64,000 nucleotides of DNA. It comes from Temnothorax longispinosus. Lineage: Eukaryota > Arthropoda > Insecta > Hymenoptera > Formicidae. Within the stretch, counting starts at the first letter, position 1. Each line of letters begins with the position of its first letter. The stretch spans positions 15,096,469 through 15,160,468 of the forward strand of contig NC_092358.1 of the NCBI RefSeq assembly GCF_030848805.1, read 5' to 3'. The position numbers were made by a program, and so were the translations under genes. Below, piece by piece: positions 12,301 through 42,910 of the stretch. The notes under the pieces were generated by a model. That model worked only from the letters and a program-made list of their open reading frames with translations, made no database searches and was not told the origin of the DNA.

Positions 12301-12540
12301 AAGGAAATAAAAGAACAAACTTTTATTTTTCTCGTTCTTCCTATACATAACTCTCCAATTGACATAAATTTATGCAGTTATAATATAGATGCAGTATACA
12401 AAATATTTTTTATAGTTAGATTACTTTTATGGCAGATAGGAATGGTTGATATCAAGAATAAGGAATGTTTTACGCTGGCAAGAAAAAGACGAATAAGTAT
12501 TTTTATATCAATATATTCAATAAGATGTTTTTGATCGTTT

Positions 12541-12845
12541 CACTATTTTGCTAAAAATAGCGTGACGACATACGCTTCGTATAATTGTACGTGATATCTC
12601 GCTATAAAAGAATGGATTGTTCCCATTGCGTACTTAAGCCGCAGACTTAATTAAGTAACCGTGATCAAAACGTTTATCATGATCGTGCGGGGATAATCTA
12701 CAATCGCTTTGCCGGGACAAGATAGCTGCTATCTTGTCAGACTGGATCTTTAATTACGGACGATTACCGCCGTAGCTGTCATCCCCCGACGCAGTTTAAT
12801 CACTCAATTGCGATTAAAATAGCTGATTTATGCGGGGTGTTTCAG
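12541..12845. promoter_or_regulatory. GC-richer non-coding island, candidate enhancer
   Basis: This block has mixed composition in AT-rich DNA and lacks an open frame. It contains a 23-bp near-perfect palindrome with two opposed GATA words (12716-12738), TTAATTAAGTAACC and several ATCATGATCG-like words. Regulatory function is an inference from composition and motif density only. Confidence 0.25.
12716..12738. repeat. Palindrome with paired GATA motifs
   Basis: GACAAGATAGC and its exact reverse complement are separated by one T. Each arm contains AGATAG, so the site offers two opposed GATA-type binding words. Confidence 0.7.
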
Positions 12846-13027
12846 CGAAATGCTTCTGATCTATAAGTACAGATTTCTCTATTTAAGATTTTTTTCAGAA
12901 ACTAGTCGTCACTTAAGTAACATTTACATAATGCTTTCAATAAAAAAATCCCTGATAAAAATTTTTTTATTTGAGATTTATGTAAATACCTATGTGATAA
13001 TTACATATAAAATATATGTCTATATGT

Positions 13028-13153
13028 GCTAATTCTTTCTCTTGTATAATCTCTGTCTGTATACATGGGAAAAATAATAAGAAAAATAACTTTTGCATTG
13101 TTTTTTTACAAAAAAGTAAAATTGTGATTAGATTATACGATATTCTATATATA

Positions 13154-13203
<50 letters not shown>

Positions 13204-13450
13204 GTATATACAATTATTACATTTATAAATAATTACATATGGGCAATTTTTTTCTTATTTTTCAAACTTTACTTTTTATAAAATAAAAGCAATGCCAGAG
13301 TTATACTTTTAATTCTTTCTTAATTTTTCTTCTTCTTATTATTATTATTTCTGTACGTACAAAACAAGATTATACAAGAGAAAGAAAGTATATGTATTAC
13401 ATATTTTATATATATATATTATATACAAAAAATTTTTTACCGGAGATTGT
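13028..13450. repeat. Inverted-repeat element, copy 2, with (AT)n
   Basis: TCTTTCTCTTGTATAATCTC near the left end is inverted as ATTATACAAGAGAAAGA at 13371-13387. An (AT)n tract (about 13157-13201) sits inside. The sequence is related to 1268-1570 in the same orientation. Confidence 0.6.
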
Positions 13451-13933
13451 ATTTGTTTGAAACTTGATGAATATACCTATGCTTGTTCTTTCGGAAATAG
13501 AGATCATATTTATATAGCAATATAGCAACAAATATTAACACCGTAGAAGAGTAATTTATTACTAACAATAAGTTTGTAAAAATTTGTAGTTTATATAATA
13601 ATTAAAATATTTTGTCCCGAATTCTTTATTGCTGCACACAATTAGATTTATTGAATTAAATTATTTATAAATTACACATATCAGCATATCTTATTTTTTA
13701 ATATATAGTTTTAACTAATATATTATAGTTTTAAAAACTTCACATATAAATCAATGTGATTTGATGAAATTAAGGTTGTGCATCACAAAGTTATATATTA
13801 AATTAAAAGTTTTGAAAATATATACTATGTAATCTCTTTTTTTTTAGATAATGATATTATGATTTGGGACGATTTGGAATAAGTTTTTTGTTAACAAATC
13901 TTAATTTTTTGTTTAACAATCATCATCGTTGAG

Positions 13934-14085
13934 TTTACTCGGCGTCAGTTCGGCGACGTCGAAATTGCTTTGGAGTATCAAGAGTTCGCGAGAGAGGAGG
14001 AACGCAAGCAGCAACCCCCCAAGATGGCTGCCGCTGGCTCGAGAGTTGGCGTATCGACGTTTGGCGTTTGCGAGGTTTCCTGGAT
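13934..14085 (+). other. Possible coding exon (unrecognised)
   Basis: A GC-rich frame on the plus strand reads FTRRQFGDVEIALEYQEF, then AREEERKQQPPK, to a donor TGGAT|GTAAGC. The charged helix-like composition resembles coding DNA, but the acceptor (TTGAG) is weak and no family was recognised. Confidence 0.25.
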
Positions 14086-14258
14086 GTAAGCTCATCGGGA
14101 ATTGCGGGTCTTCCCACCCCTGCCACTGCTGCCACCTCCCACGTCCTCACCCTCGCCACCACTCGCCTTGTCACCCCTGCGAGTGCCTTCAAAACAAAGA
14201 AACATACGTAATTAAATTTTTGCCCGAGCATAAATTAATGCACGAGCCATTACCGCAG

Positions 14259-14444
14259 CGTAAGGGCCAGAGCACAAAGATTGTCGTAACCGTTTATGAC
14301 TCTGTCGTAAGTCATAAGTAGGTGTCGGAAGTCAACGCACAAGGATTGACGTTAGCGCATGTCGTATCCGTCGCGTGTGCGACACAATGGACTTACGACA
14401 GAGTCGTAAACGATTACGACAATCCTTGTGCGTAGGCCCTTACG
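14259..14444. mobile_element. Foldback MITE
   Basis: The arms CGTAAGGGCC...GATTGTCGTAA...GACTCTGTCGTAAGTC are inverted with few differences at 14389-14444. GC-rich, about 186 bp, non-coding. Confidence 0.6.
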
Positions 14445-14603
14445 AATGTTACGATTGCATGGCAGCTACGTACGTAGCAGCTGCACAGCAGACATAGAAG
14501 AAAGATTTTTCATACTTACATTCGAACAAGGTAAAAGAGAAATTCTTTCAACTGTTTTTTTTCTTGATTCCTTTGCATAATAATCATACATATTGAAAGC
14601 AGG

Positions 14604-14738
14604 GGACCTATTATGGACTTGTTCGGAATGGATTCCGATCGGAATTATTCCGTTTTCCCTAGAAAAGACAATAGAAATCTAGGAAATAACTGAACAATTC
14701 CGATCGGAATCCATTCCGAACAAGTCCATAATAGGTCC
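14604..14738. mobile_element. Foldback MITE, GGACCTATTATGGACTTG ends
   Basis: The inverted arms of about 45-50 bp are nearly perfect (GGACCTATTATGGACTTGTT, then GGAATGGATTCCGATCGGAA) around a short loop. Non-coding. Confidence 0.7.
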
Positions 14739-15295
14739 TCAGGTGAGAATTAATTTTTAGCCGCGTTTTATACAAGTAAAATAATTTAATTATTATTCTT
14801 GATTACTATCTATATTATTATAGTACATTTTTAGTAATATCATTATATTATTATAATATGAATGAAAGTATTATAGATATAATGTAATTATATCCCTATT
14901 CACTCCAACGTTTTTTTCGCCCCAATAATCCTCCAACCATGCACTTTCGAGTCCCACGTGTTTTTTATAATGTTAATAGCTTTGAAAAATTCCCCAAAAA
15001 TTATTATAATATCTTTGTACCTTCGACTAAAAATCAATGTAAAGAAAATTTGGAAATCATTTATTTAAATATTTTTTTACAACAATTATATGTTGACAAA
15101 CACACGTTTTACTTAAAAAATCATAACTCACGAACAAATTGACGAAGCTTAATGAACCAAAACGCAAATTAAAGCTAAAAGTAGTGCAAATGAGAAAAAA
15201 AATATGAGATAATTATTAATTAAATAGGAATACTTAATTTCGTCGCCGCAAATTTGGTAATTTTTAAATGGTACAGAAAGACTTTAAGGACTTAA

Positions 15296-16439
15296 GGAGG
15301 TTGAAGCAGTTTGGTCAACTCTAGATTTTAGTTTGTAAAAAATATATATGATAGTATAGGATCTACCGCATGTGTGAGAATTATTTCAGATTTATTGACC
15401 ATCCAGAAGCTGAGATATTAATTTCCAAAAATGCGTCGTTTTACATGGGGTTAGATGGAGAAAGCGTTGACGGCGATGATTGATCCCAATTTTCTTTAAT
15501 ATCTAGTCTATATAAACGCTCAAAAAACGTGCCTACGCGTACAGTAAATTAATGCGAACATTTAGAACGCAAGAAAACACGTATTCACCATCTAATAACA
15601 AATATATTACAAGTTAAAGCGATCGAAATTAGACTGAAATAGCAGTTGATAGTTCGCGAGTAGGTAGATGTGGCAACGCAGCGTCGCCCGCGTTTTGGCT
15701 GTACCCGAATCCTGTCGGTATGTGCACATTTTTGTGGTTCTCTTCCGTGCTATGTCCACGATTTTTTGATTCTCTTTGGAAATAAAACCAAAAAATCATG
15801 AATCTAACGGAAGAAAACCAAAAAATTGTGAACATAACATAAAAGAGAACCCTAAAATCGTTGACATTACTACAAAATAGTAGACACAGCACGGAAGAGA
15901 ACCAAAAACGTGCACATACCGACAGGATTTGGGTATAGCCAAAACGCGGGCACCTAACCTCTTATCCAGAATGACAGAAAATTCACCGGCATGTTTACGT
16001 TTAGCAACTGCCGTTACGTGGCTCAACACAGAGGCGAGTACTGCTACCAACCCCATAAAAGTGAAACGTTGCCAAGTTTCAATCGTATTTAATATAATCG
16101 ACGGAAAGTTATTAAAAAATCGATAGCTTATATAATTGTCAAGGGAGCTACCAGTAAGAATCATTATTTCATTCTATCAACGGCAAAACATATATTCATG
16201 CCATTTTTATATTGAAATAATTAGCAATACTACAAGTTTTCAAGTTGGCATTGGCAAAAAAGTGTTTCGTTTTTAGCTAATTAAAATATAAAGATGCATA
16301 ATATGATACTTTTACTATACGTTTTATGCAATAGCAGCGTATAGAGAATAAAATGATACCTAATACAGATTTTTTAATGACCTAATAAAAAACTTTTTTC
16401 TAAACCGTCAATTGACTCAACTGGATCGCTTCAACCTCC
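15296..16439. mobile_element. TTAA-flanked element with GGAGGTTGAAGC ends (middle nested element)
   Basis: The terminal inverted repeat is GGAGGTTGAAGC / GCTTCAACCTCC, with TTAA directly outside both ends (15292-15295 and 16440-16443). A TTAA duplication is typical of piggyBac-like transposition. About 1.14 kb; no transposase was recognised. Confidence 0.6.
15686..15951. mobile_element. Foldback element (innermost nested element)
   Basis: The arms GCCCGCGTTTTGGCTGTACC / GGGTATAGCCAAAACGCGGGC continue inverted through TCCTGTCGGTATGTGCAC and GGTTCTCTTCCGTGCT, about 65-85 bp each. Open frames here are mirror images produced by the inverted arms. Confidence 0.6.
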
Positions 16440-16929
16440 TTAAAGAATGCTAGAAAAAGAATTTCTGAATAAGAAAAGGCAAATTTGAAGTGTGATAGAT
16501 ATTTTTTATGTAAAAAAATTAATTTTTTTTTTATAATCGTAGCTCCTCCCCACCTCTTCCACCTGCCTCTGAGCCATAATAGACCTCTGTGGAATGTTAA
16601 ATTTTTTTTTTAACGACAAAAATATTTTAAATACGGTTAAATTATACACAAAAATACATTTTTATCGAAAAAAATGCTCATTTACCTTTCACACAACACT
16701 GACGTAATCCTCCAACCATGCACTTTCGTGTCCCACCGAGATTTTGATTGTTCCCCGTTTCGAAAGTAAATGAGCTAGAACTTTGAAATTTTTACCTGAG
16801 GTTCCCTGCCACAATAACTTTTTTCCGGCGTGGAGGGGATTCTCCCTCGATCATTTGTTTTCCGGAACAAACGACTGTTAGAAATTCGTGGGACACGAAA
16901 GGCATGGTTGGAGCGAATAGGGATATTAT

Positions 16930-19380
16930 ACAAATTGAATTTGAGTTACATTACAAAAATACCGAATATTTCGGTAAATTAATAATATTTGAACAGATAT
17001 TTTTTATTAAACTTGATTTTTTAATTAAATATTTAATACAAAATTTTACAGATTTGTAATACAAATTTTAAATGTTTTGCTAGTTAAGCATCTGTTTGAG
17101 GCGAACGCCGCGCCATCTCGCGTAATAAATCTCAATTTTTTCCGGGAGAGATGTAAGTGACGCGTAATAAGTAGTTTTGACAAAACGCATTTATTTGCAT
17201 ATTATAGCATAACACTTACGTTTAACAATGTCCGTAATTATTAAATGTGGATTTCAAAAAGCGTGAAGTTAAATTAGTTTAGAAAGAAAAGTGTTTCAAA
17301 AGGGAAAAAACTGTTTTACAGCAATCATGTTGGTCATATTAGCGAAGAAATTTTGCAGTTTAAAAGAATATTGCAAGGGACAGTTTTGAGAGAAACTCCT
17401 GGTGGATTTAGCACCAAAAATAATACTAATTTTTATAAACCTGTAATCGAGGTATAACACATAATATAGTAATATATTATGACCCAGATAGCACACATCT
17501 GCAAACATGTCCGAAACCGGGACATTAGACGTGTTTATGACGATTTTAAGACGTCTTATGTCTTAATTTTGAAACCAATTATTGGTAATAAATATTTTAA
17601 TTTTTTTAACCACATGATTATCAAATTAGTGCACAATACAAAATTATATATTTTATATCTATATACGTAACCACACATAATTTTAACTACTATTTGTACC
17701 TTTTTAAATGAATAATTAATTGGAGAAAAATAAGACTATTCTTAATTACTATATATAAATTATTGTTTCACAAAAACGTACAATCATTACAAACATTACA
17801 ATCATTACAATCATTACAAACTTCTAAAATTGAGACATTAAAACTTATTTCAAAACAGTTATTAGACTATAAATTATTTTGCCCAGAATACTCATGATTT
17901 TTTTAATTGATTTAATTTTATATGTTATAAGTTTTCTTTCTCTCTTTTTCTCTTTATTATAATAAAAAATTTTGTTAACTAAATTTTATTTACACTCATT
18001 ATTAACAGTATATATGACTGCAAAACATATATATAATCTTTTTCAAAACAATTTTTTAAGGTTTTTAAGGTTAACTTTTGTAGTTACATTATCATTCCAA
18101 TAATACCCAGAGATTGTATAATTGTTTGAGAAGATATTATTAATTATATTACAAATTAATTATATTACAAAAAAGTCTTTATTACAATATTGAAAGACAA
18201 TTTTAAAAGACACAACGATACTTACGTCAAACGTCGCACCACAGTTATCCATTTCTTTTTTCACTCTATTTCCCGTAGACGATTTGGAAATGAGTAAAAA
18301 CGAACATTTTTTGTATTCTTTCTTGTATTTTTGCACCCCACTACACAACAATTATTAGAATTCTTTTTCTCTGCAGAACTCATTTTCTTTTATCGTTGTG
18401 TCTCCCGGAAAAATTTCGACACGGCGCTACACGGTGGCGCTGAGAACGATGCTTAACTAGCGTAGGAATAAGGAACAATTTTATTTGTTTGACACATAAT
18501 TTATTTATCAAAATGGAAAAAAATTATTAGTTTATCAGAAAAACACATAAAAAATTGGATAAATCGGAAAGATAAGAAGAAGTTAAAGAAGAAATTCATA
18601 ATATTTTATTGTTTACAATATTTATATATTCTTAATACATAATTTTATTCTCTAAACCTTTATTAAAATTGAGTAGTAATTCAATCGCAGTTCAATGTGC
18701 ACTGTAACACTTAACAAATTTATATACTCCAATAAATCTTTTTCAAAACGTTAACAAATTTTTTTATTTTGGCAAAAATAGTATCTTATCTCATTTCACC
18801 ACATACTTCGCATATTTATGTTTTATATTTATTAATTGACCATCTTAAATGTGGTTGTAGATTGAAAAAGACAATCTATAAAAGCAATCGTTGTTCAATA
18901 AGTCTTTTTTTGCAATTATGATGTATATTTTATAAAACGCTTTAAAAAATGTGATATATCGCGCTCTCAATCATTTTAAAAGTAGAAAAAATACCTTTTT
19001 ACAATGCAAAATTCTAAAAATATATATACATTCTTATATATCCACTCACCATAATAATTTATCATTTTTCATATTTATGTCAATATTCTATGTACGATAT
19101 GGAAGATAGAATACGATATACGTATAATATATGTGAAAAAGATATAGAATAGGTATATTATTTATATATTTTTTCGTATTCTATATTCATATCTTTTTAT
19201 ACTATATTATTTTTGTATTTTTTATTCCATTTGTAATATAAAATTCCATAGACTGTACTTTTCAACTAATTCCCACATAGGTATTTTCAGGATGTATATC
19301 ACGTAGCTCCTAAAAAAGAAATAACAAATGTATATTAAAAATAATAAAAAATATGTAATTAAATAAAAAATAATGTTACA
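16930..19380. other. AT-rich stretch, nothing recognised
   Basis: Small direct repeats occur at 17785-17820 (ACAATCATTACAA). A slightly GC-richer patch at 18395-18470 has no open frame. No gene or transposon end was identified. Confidence 0.4.
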
Positions 19381-19384
19381 AAGA

Positions 19385-19760
19385 TGTGCAAATTTCTAAT
19401 TTGCATACTTTTTTTTTATTATATTGGCAATTTTTTCTAATTCTATTATATTCTTCAGTCTTTTCTACCCCTATTTCATATATAATTCTTTAAAATTTGA
19501 TTGATTAGTTCTTGAGTTACATACGTTAGAATTTGTTAGAAATACGTACATACATAGAAACCTAATAAAGCTGAGTCTAATCGACCAAATCTTAAAGCAT
19601 TCTATAAGAAATAGGGGTAGAAAAGGTTGAAGAATATAATGGAATTAGAAAAGTTGCCAATAATTAATATTAAATTGCCAAAATTGAAAGATGTTGAGAC
19701 CTGAGCATAATTATTTGCTTATAATTGTTTGGCTTCCTCATTTAGGAAGCTTTTTGAAAC
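19385..19760. mobile_element. Palindrome-ended repeat element, diverged copy 2
   Basis: The left end has the hairpin TGCAAATTTCTAATTTGCA. The right end has GCTTCCTCATTTAGGAAGC. Opposed copies of the CCCCTATTTCATATATAATT core lie between them. It is shorter and more diverged than the other copies. Confidence 0.5.
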
Positions 19761-19928
19761 TTTTGAAATTTTAAAGAGGAATTGAGACTATATATAAGCT
19801 ATCTAATGACATATTAATCATTACGATTATTTCGAAAATATAAACGTTCAAGTGTGACATGTTTTCGTTGCATCTGTGCTTCCAATGTTACCCACTACTT
19901 ACTGTCGACAAAGACGTACTTCTACGTC

Positions 19929-20294
19929 AAAAATTTGGTAATAAAAGCCAGGCGCAGTAATTAGTACGCGTATATATAACTTATTATAATAGACAAATTA
20001 AATAGGATCAGCATATGTTTCGACCTTTTCTCTGGGCCATCTTCAGGGTGCATAACATTAATAAATTGTAATTCAAATTACATCGATCGGAGTTTAACGC
20101 AGTTAAATAATTAAAACGGTTTGACTGCATTAAATTCCGACCGATTTAATTTGAATTACAATTTATTAATGTTGCGCTGAGGATAAAACCCAAAGAAAAA
20201 GTTGAAACGTATGCTAATCCTATTTAATTTGTCTATTGTAATAAATTATATACGCGCATTAATTACTGCGCCTAGCTCTTATTGCCAATTTTTT
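19929..20294. mobile_element. Foldback MITE
   Basis: The arms AAAATTTGGTAATAAAAGCC..CAGGCGCAGTAATTA are inverted at 20260-20294. Inverted homology continues inward (TAAATAGGATCAGCATA..., ATTTGAATTACAATTTATTA). Non-coding, about 366 bp. Confidence 0.65.
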
Positions 20295-20625
20295 AACGTT
20301 ATTATTTGATTTATTCAAGAGAGCCTTCACATGTTTTTATTTTATTGAAAAAATAATGTGTTTGTGTGTATATAATTGTAATTATATGAAATTATATTAT
20401 TGAATCAAGAAATATATAAATTTATATTATATCAAATTATAAGAAACTTGTATTATGTATTAAAAATATTAGAAGCCGTATAAGAAAGCATTTAAAATTT
20501 TTTGTAAATTAGATGTAAACATTAGAACATTAATGTTTTATGCTACTTTTAGTAGAAAATTTCATGTCATGTAAATTAATTAAAAATTAGAGATCACATG
20601 ATATTGTGTTATAAAATAATATTAA

Positions 20626-20821
20626 AGAATGATGGCAAAAAGACCTGTTTTTTCGCCCATTTTTTGGACCTCAAATTTCAAACTTTTTTTATACCAATTA
20701 GTACTATATAAATTTCTCTGGGATTAATGTCCCATCATATAGTACTAATTGGCATAAAAAAAGTTTGAAATTCGAGCTTGAATTCGAGGTCCAAAAAATG
20801 GGCGAAATTGGCCACCACTCT
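20626..20821. mobile_element. TTAA-flanked foldback MITE in the 3' flank of Abcd1
   Basis: The inverted arms run AGAATGATGGC / GCCACCACTCT and inward through CGCCCATTTTTTGGACCTC and TAGTACTATA. TTAA flanks both ends (20622-20625 and 20822-20825). Confidence 0.55.
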
Positions 20822-20947
20822 TTAAAAAAAAATTTTTAATTGAAAAAACTTTGATGTAAATCTGTATTTTATAATCTTTTCATAAACATAAAATTTAAAA
20901 ACTTAGAATATAAATTCTTAAGGCACCATTTATACAGAAGAAAACAT

Positions 20948-39130
<18,183 letters not shown>

Positions 39131-39545
39131 TCTTCGTCCGCGTGTCCTCGTCGGGCGGAAATTGGCAAATCAGTGAATCCCAATAGCGCGCATCCCGCGC
39201 TATCACGAAAATCACGATAATGACGGCGATAACGACGCATCTACGACTCGACTCCGCTTCGCTGCGCTTCGTTGCTTCGGTCCACGCTTACTTTAGACGC
39301 GAGCGAGAGCGCCTGTTTCGATTGTGCACACGCGGTTATGTGAACGCGCGCACGCGTGACCGCTCAGGCCGGCCATCAGCTGGCAACTGGCAACTAACGC
39401 TTTACTCTCCTCAGTCCTCGCGCGATACGCCGCGATGGAGAACCCACGTCATATCCCCGCAGTTAACTTCGTTCTCGCGCGTGGCCCTCTCCACACGGCC
39501 TGTCTTCAGTTCTCGTTTCAGTATTAGCACTTTGTGTTGGTAAAT
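39131..39545 (-). promoter_or_regulatory. Abcd1: Abcd1 promoter / 5' UTR, CpG-rich
   Basis: It is directly upstream of the Abcd1 ATG, is strongly CpG-rich, and ends abruptly in AT-rich DNA near 39545. Several overlapping open frames on both strands are explained by this composition. The exact start site is not visible. Confidence 0.5.
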
Positions 39546-41100
39546 GAGTTGAACTCTCCTATTCGCTCAATGACACGTAATCAATCGTTCTGATTTGAAT
39601 AATAATACGCGATTCATGAATCAGCGTTAATAAGCAGTACAGAAATTGCTAGAAGGTTATGAATTTTTACATGAATTTATTGATAAATTTTAAAAATTTT
39701 CGAAACATTTGAAGAATTTAAAAAACTTCAATGTTGTTAAGATAGTTAGAATTGTTTTAAATTTTAATTTAAGAGTGTTAGCTATAGGAATGTTAGTTTT
39801 ATGCTAATCTTTGTGACAAATTTTATTGCATGTATTAGTTTTAATGACAATTTCTTGTTGATTTTCTGTGCAATTTATAATTAGGTTTTTTATTCGATTG
39901 TATTGTACAAACAAGAAGACATTTATTTTATAACAGTGGTTTAAAACTCTGAAATTTTTGAAATCCAATACAATTAATCTATATTTGTTTTAGTTTTTCT
40001 CTATTTATACATATATGATGATTCAGTATATTCAAATATGTACAGAATACTGAAGAAATGATAAGATAGTTAGATATAATAATGTCTAATCTTAGGTACA
40101 ATCTTAGGAAGTCTAATCTTAGGTATAATAATATGCTACTCAATACTGAATTGATTATATATGTAATTCTTTGATATGAACAATATTATATGGCTAAACC
40201 TCTTTAAGTATAACTTTATATAGTCATATATGGTTTTATATACTAGTATGTGATCATGTAAAAGTATATTTATAAGGTTAAAGATAATCATATATGAATA
40301 TATACTCTATAATGGATCTATCCATATAAATTTGTATAACTGTTATAAATATTATTCTAGTATATTATTTTACTTGAAAATATCAAATTAATATGAAATA
40401 TATTATTTCTAGTTTCAGTTTACATAATTGCGTTGGGACGCAGTGCCAATTTAAAAAACTAAAACATGTATTTAATAATAATTATAATTGATTGTGAAAT
40501 ATTAAGCAACAAGATTTGCTTCGACCGAAAACGGCACTTCTCATTGCTTATATTATTTTAAGTTTTTTTTTCTAATTTTGCACAAGATACTTAATTTTTT
40601 TAATTGACATATTAATTTATATTAAATATTTTCGTAAACAGTGAAATTACCAGTAATAATTCGTGAAAAAAACTGTTATATAATATATATTATAGTTCTT
40701 ATAAACAAATATATTAACCGTATTATTTTGCAAACATACCTTATAATTTAAACTAAAAATAATATAATTGTATATGAAATGATATAGTCTAGTCAAAGTC
40801 ATATAAGATTATATATGATCAGATCAGAATATTGCATCTCAAAGTATCCGATAGATGGCATTCAATGTGATCTGTTTCTCGTATTTCAAATTTGACAAAC
40901 AGTGTTATAAGAACGGCATCAAAAAGACATGACACTGTCTCGCGCTATTCTCGCGCGACGCTGTCTCGGAACGACACAATTTTTGTATCAGTTATATCGG
41001 GAACTGTCGTGAAGTCCACTCTTATAATAAAGTGGCACGCTTAAAAAATAACATTTGAAAATATATAACAATTTTCTAAATTTATTAAAAAACTATTTAA
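39546..41100. other. AT-rich intergenic stretch, nothing recognised
   Basis: A GC-richer patch at 40840-41000 has no supported frame. Confidence 0.45.
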
Positions 41101-41345
41101 AAATATATATGTCTTTATATATATAATCTTATATAATCATATATGACCATATAAACTCTTATCAGATCAAAATTCATATATGATAAGATAGCTTTTTAAA
41201 TGAGCATATAACACACTATAAGAGATATTTTTTATATGTCCTTATATAATTTTATATAATTATATATGATCATATAAGATCTTATCCGGCCAAAATTCAT
41301 ATATGAGCATATAAGACTGCTTCTTATATGAACATATAAGACATT
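41101..41345. repeat. Imperfect tandem duplication rich in CATATAAG/CTTATATG
   Basis: Two units of about 120 bp share the order TATATAATCATATATGACCA, TCTTATC, AAAATTCATATATGA and CATTATAAG-like endings. Similar words also occur at 40190-40330. Confidence 0.5.
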
Positions 41346-41681
41346 ATAAGGGGAGAGAACAATTAATATAAAAAAATAACATCATAACAATTTATTGAAT
41401 TAATTATAAATGTACATATCTTGTGATTGATAATACATATATACACTTCTCTTTTTAATACTATAAACAAATGTATACAATATATAAAATATATATATTT
41501 TTCATAAATATTGTCAATGAAAATGTTCGCGAATTGATAATTTCTGCGACGATTGAGCAATATCTACGTTAGCTGACGGACTTTATTTTGATTTCTTACA
41601 TCAGCAATAAAATGAACCGATAATATCATCGAGACCCATTATCACGTTGCACTTTCACACTTTCAGTATATTATATATATA

Positions 41682-41804
41682 GGGGAAAGTTCCCTATTAT
41701 GAGATATGTTAAGCTAAAAGACCCCATATAGGCCCGATCTGTTGATCCCATCATGAAAAAACCTCGCCATCTTATATTAGGATTCCTATCTCATAATAAA
41801 GGAC

Positions 41805-41809
<5 letters not shown>
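41682..41809. mobile_element. Short foldback MITE
   Basis: The ends GGGGAAAGTTCCCTATTATG / CTCATAATAAAGGACTTTCC are inverted with few mismatches. It is followed by (CT)n and (AT)n tracts. Confidence 0.6.
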
Positions 41810-41874
<65 letters not shown>

Positions 41875-41879
<5 letters not shown>

Positions 41880-42187
41880 CGCCCGTGTTGAGACACCCGT
41901 TGCGCGCGGAACTTCGCTCACGAGGAGCCCGAATTTCGCTCGAATAGCTTCAAGTTAAAGCGCGGTCCTTAACGACCGGTTGTTGTTGATGTATTGATTT
42001 TCTCGACGACTGTCAGATCTACGGGGAGACTTCGATCGTTCGGACGTATACTCCACCTGAAATGCTTGTATAGAATTCTTAATAAACCTGAGTTCCTTTT
42101 GTAATAAAGTGTTCACCCTCTTTTATTACACGAGTCCGGGAGTGCGCGGCGCGAACGCGAGTGATTGTGCGATAGCGAAACGCAGCG

Positions 42188-42192
<5 letters not shown>
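41875..42192 (+). mobile_element. Solo LTR of an LTR retrotransposon
   Basis: It starts TGTTGCGC and ends GCGCAACA, with an AATAAA signal near position 205 of the 318 bp. (AT)n lies directly on both sides, so the target duplication is probably part of the AT repeat. No internal region or second LTR is present, as after LTR-LTR recombination. Orientation follows the AATAAA. Confidence 0.7.
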
Positions 42193-42225
<33 letters not shown>

Positions 42226-42410
42226 GGAGGTCCTTATTTTTCGACTTTTAAATTTATTATGCGGCACCCCCCAGAATGTTTCCAATTCGCAAAAAAATAA
42301 TCCCTACCAAAGCTCAGCTCGATCGGATAACGGAAACCTGTGCCCTCGGATTTTTAAACATTTGAGTTCTCTTGTATTAAACTGTTTACTCCATGAACAT
42401 TGGTTTTTAA

Positions 42411-42910
42411 GGGGATGCTGGAGCCGTCTGTTTTACCGGCATTTTTTGTCGTCACGTAGCGTTGTATTAATTTGACAGAATTAAAAATTCTTCTCCAGAA
42501 TTGCAGTACATACATTAATGATTCAGGGGAACTCCAATTTTATATAGAAAACGAGAAAAAATTACGGAAGTACAGATTTCCTTATCCTACTTTTATCCCA
42601 ATATGGCGTCTCGAGTTGCGGCGAGCTGTCAGCTCGTCACAAGATGTATTTCATATAAGAGAAATACCATTGGTACGAACGCGAAAACAAGTTCCCCCGA
42701 ATTGCACAACAAGAAAAACATCGATAAACCCTCCAAATCAAGATTTGGAAGCGTAATATAAAAGTATAATGTCGATGTGCATCGTGCGTATGTGTGCGTG
42801 CAATGTAGCGTGCTATCCTTGTCTATATCTTTGTCTATACAAGGACAGATATAGTCGATAACATAGAAAATGGTAATTTTGTCGGTTATACAGACGGTTC
42901 CAGCATCACC
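42411..42910. mobile_element. TTAA-flanked element with GGGGATGCTGGA ends
   Basis: The terminal inverted repeats GGGGATGCTGGAGCCGTCTG / ACGGTTCCAGCATCACC have TTAA directly outside (42407-42410 and 42911-42914). 500 bp. An internal 94-residue frame (42472-42756) was not recognised. Confidence 0.65.

Larger units (their letters stand above)
14893..16923. mobile_element. DNA transposon with TCCCTATTC ends (outer of three nested elements)
   Basis: The ends TCCCTATTCACTCCAAC / GTTGGAGCGAATAGGGA are inverted and flanked by TA (14891-14892 and 16924-16925). A 28-bp word (AATCCTCCAACCATGCACTT and on) lies near the left end, recurs at about 16708, and is inverted at the right end, like transposase-binding subterminal repeats. 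No transposase frame survives. It is interrupted by the element at 15296-16439. Confidence 0.65.

Noticed and set aside
15629..16164. Mirrored 65- to 122-residue frames
   Set aside because: Produced by the arms of a foldback element and its host transposon.
42472..42756. 94-residue plus-strand frame
   Set aside because: It lies inside a 500-bp TTAA-flanked non-autonomous element and matches no transposase motif that could be recognised.
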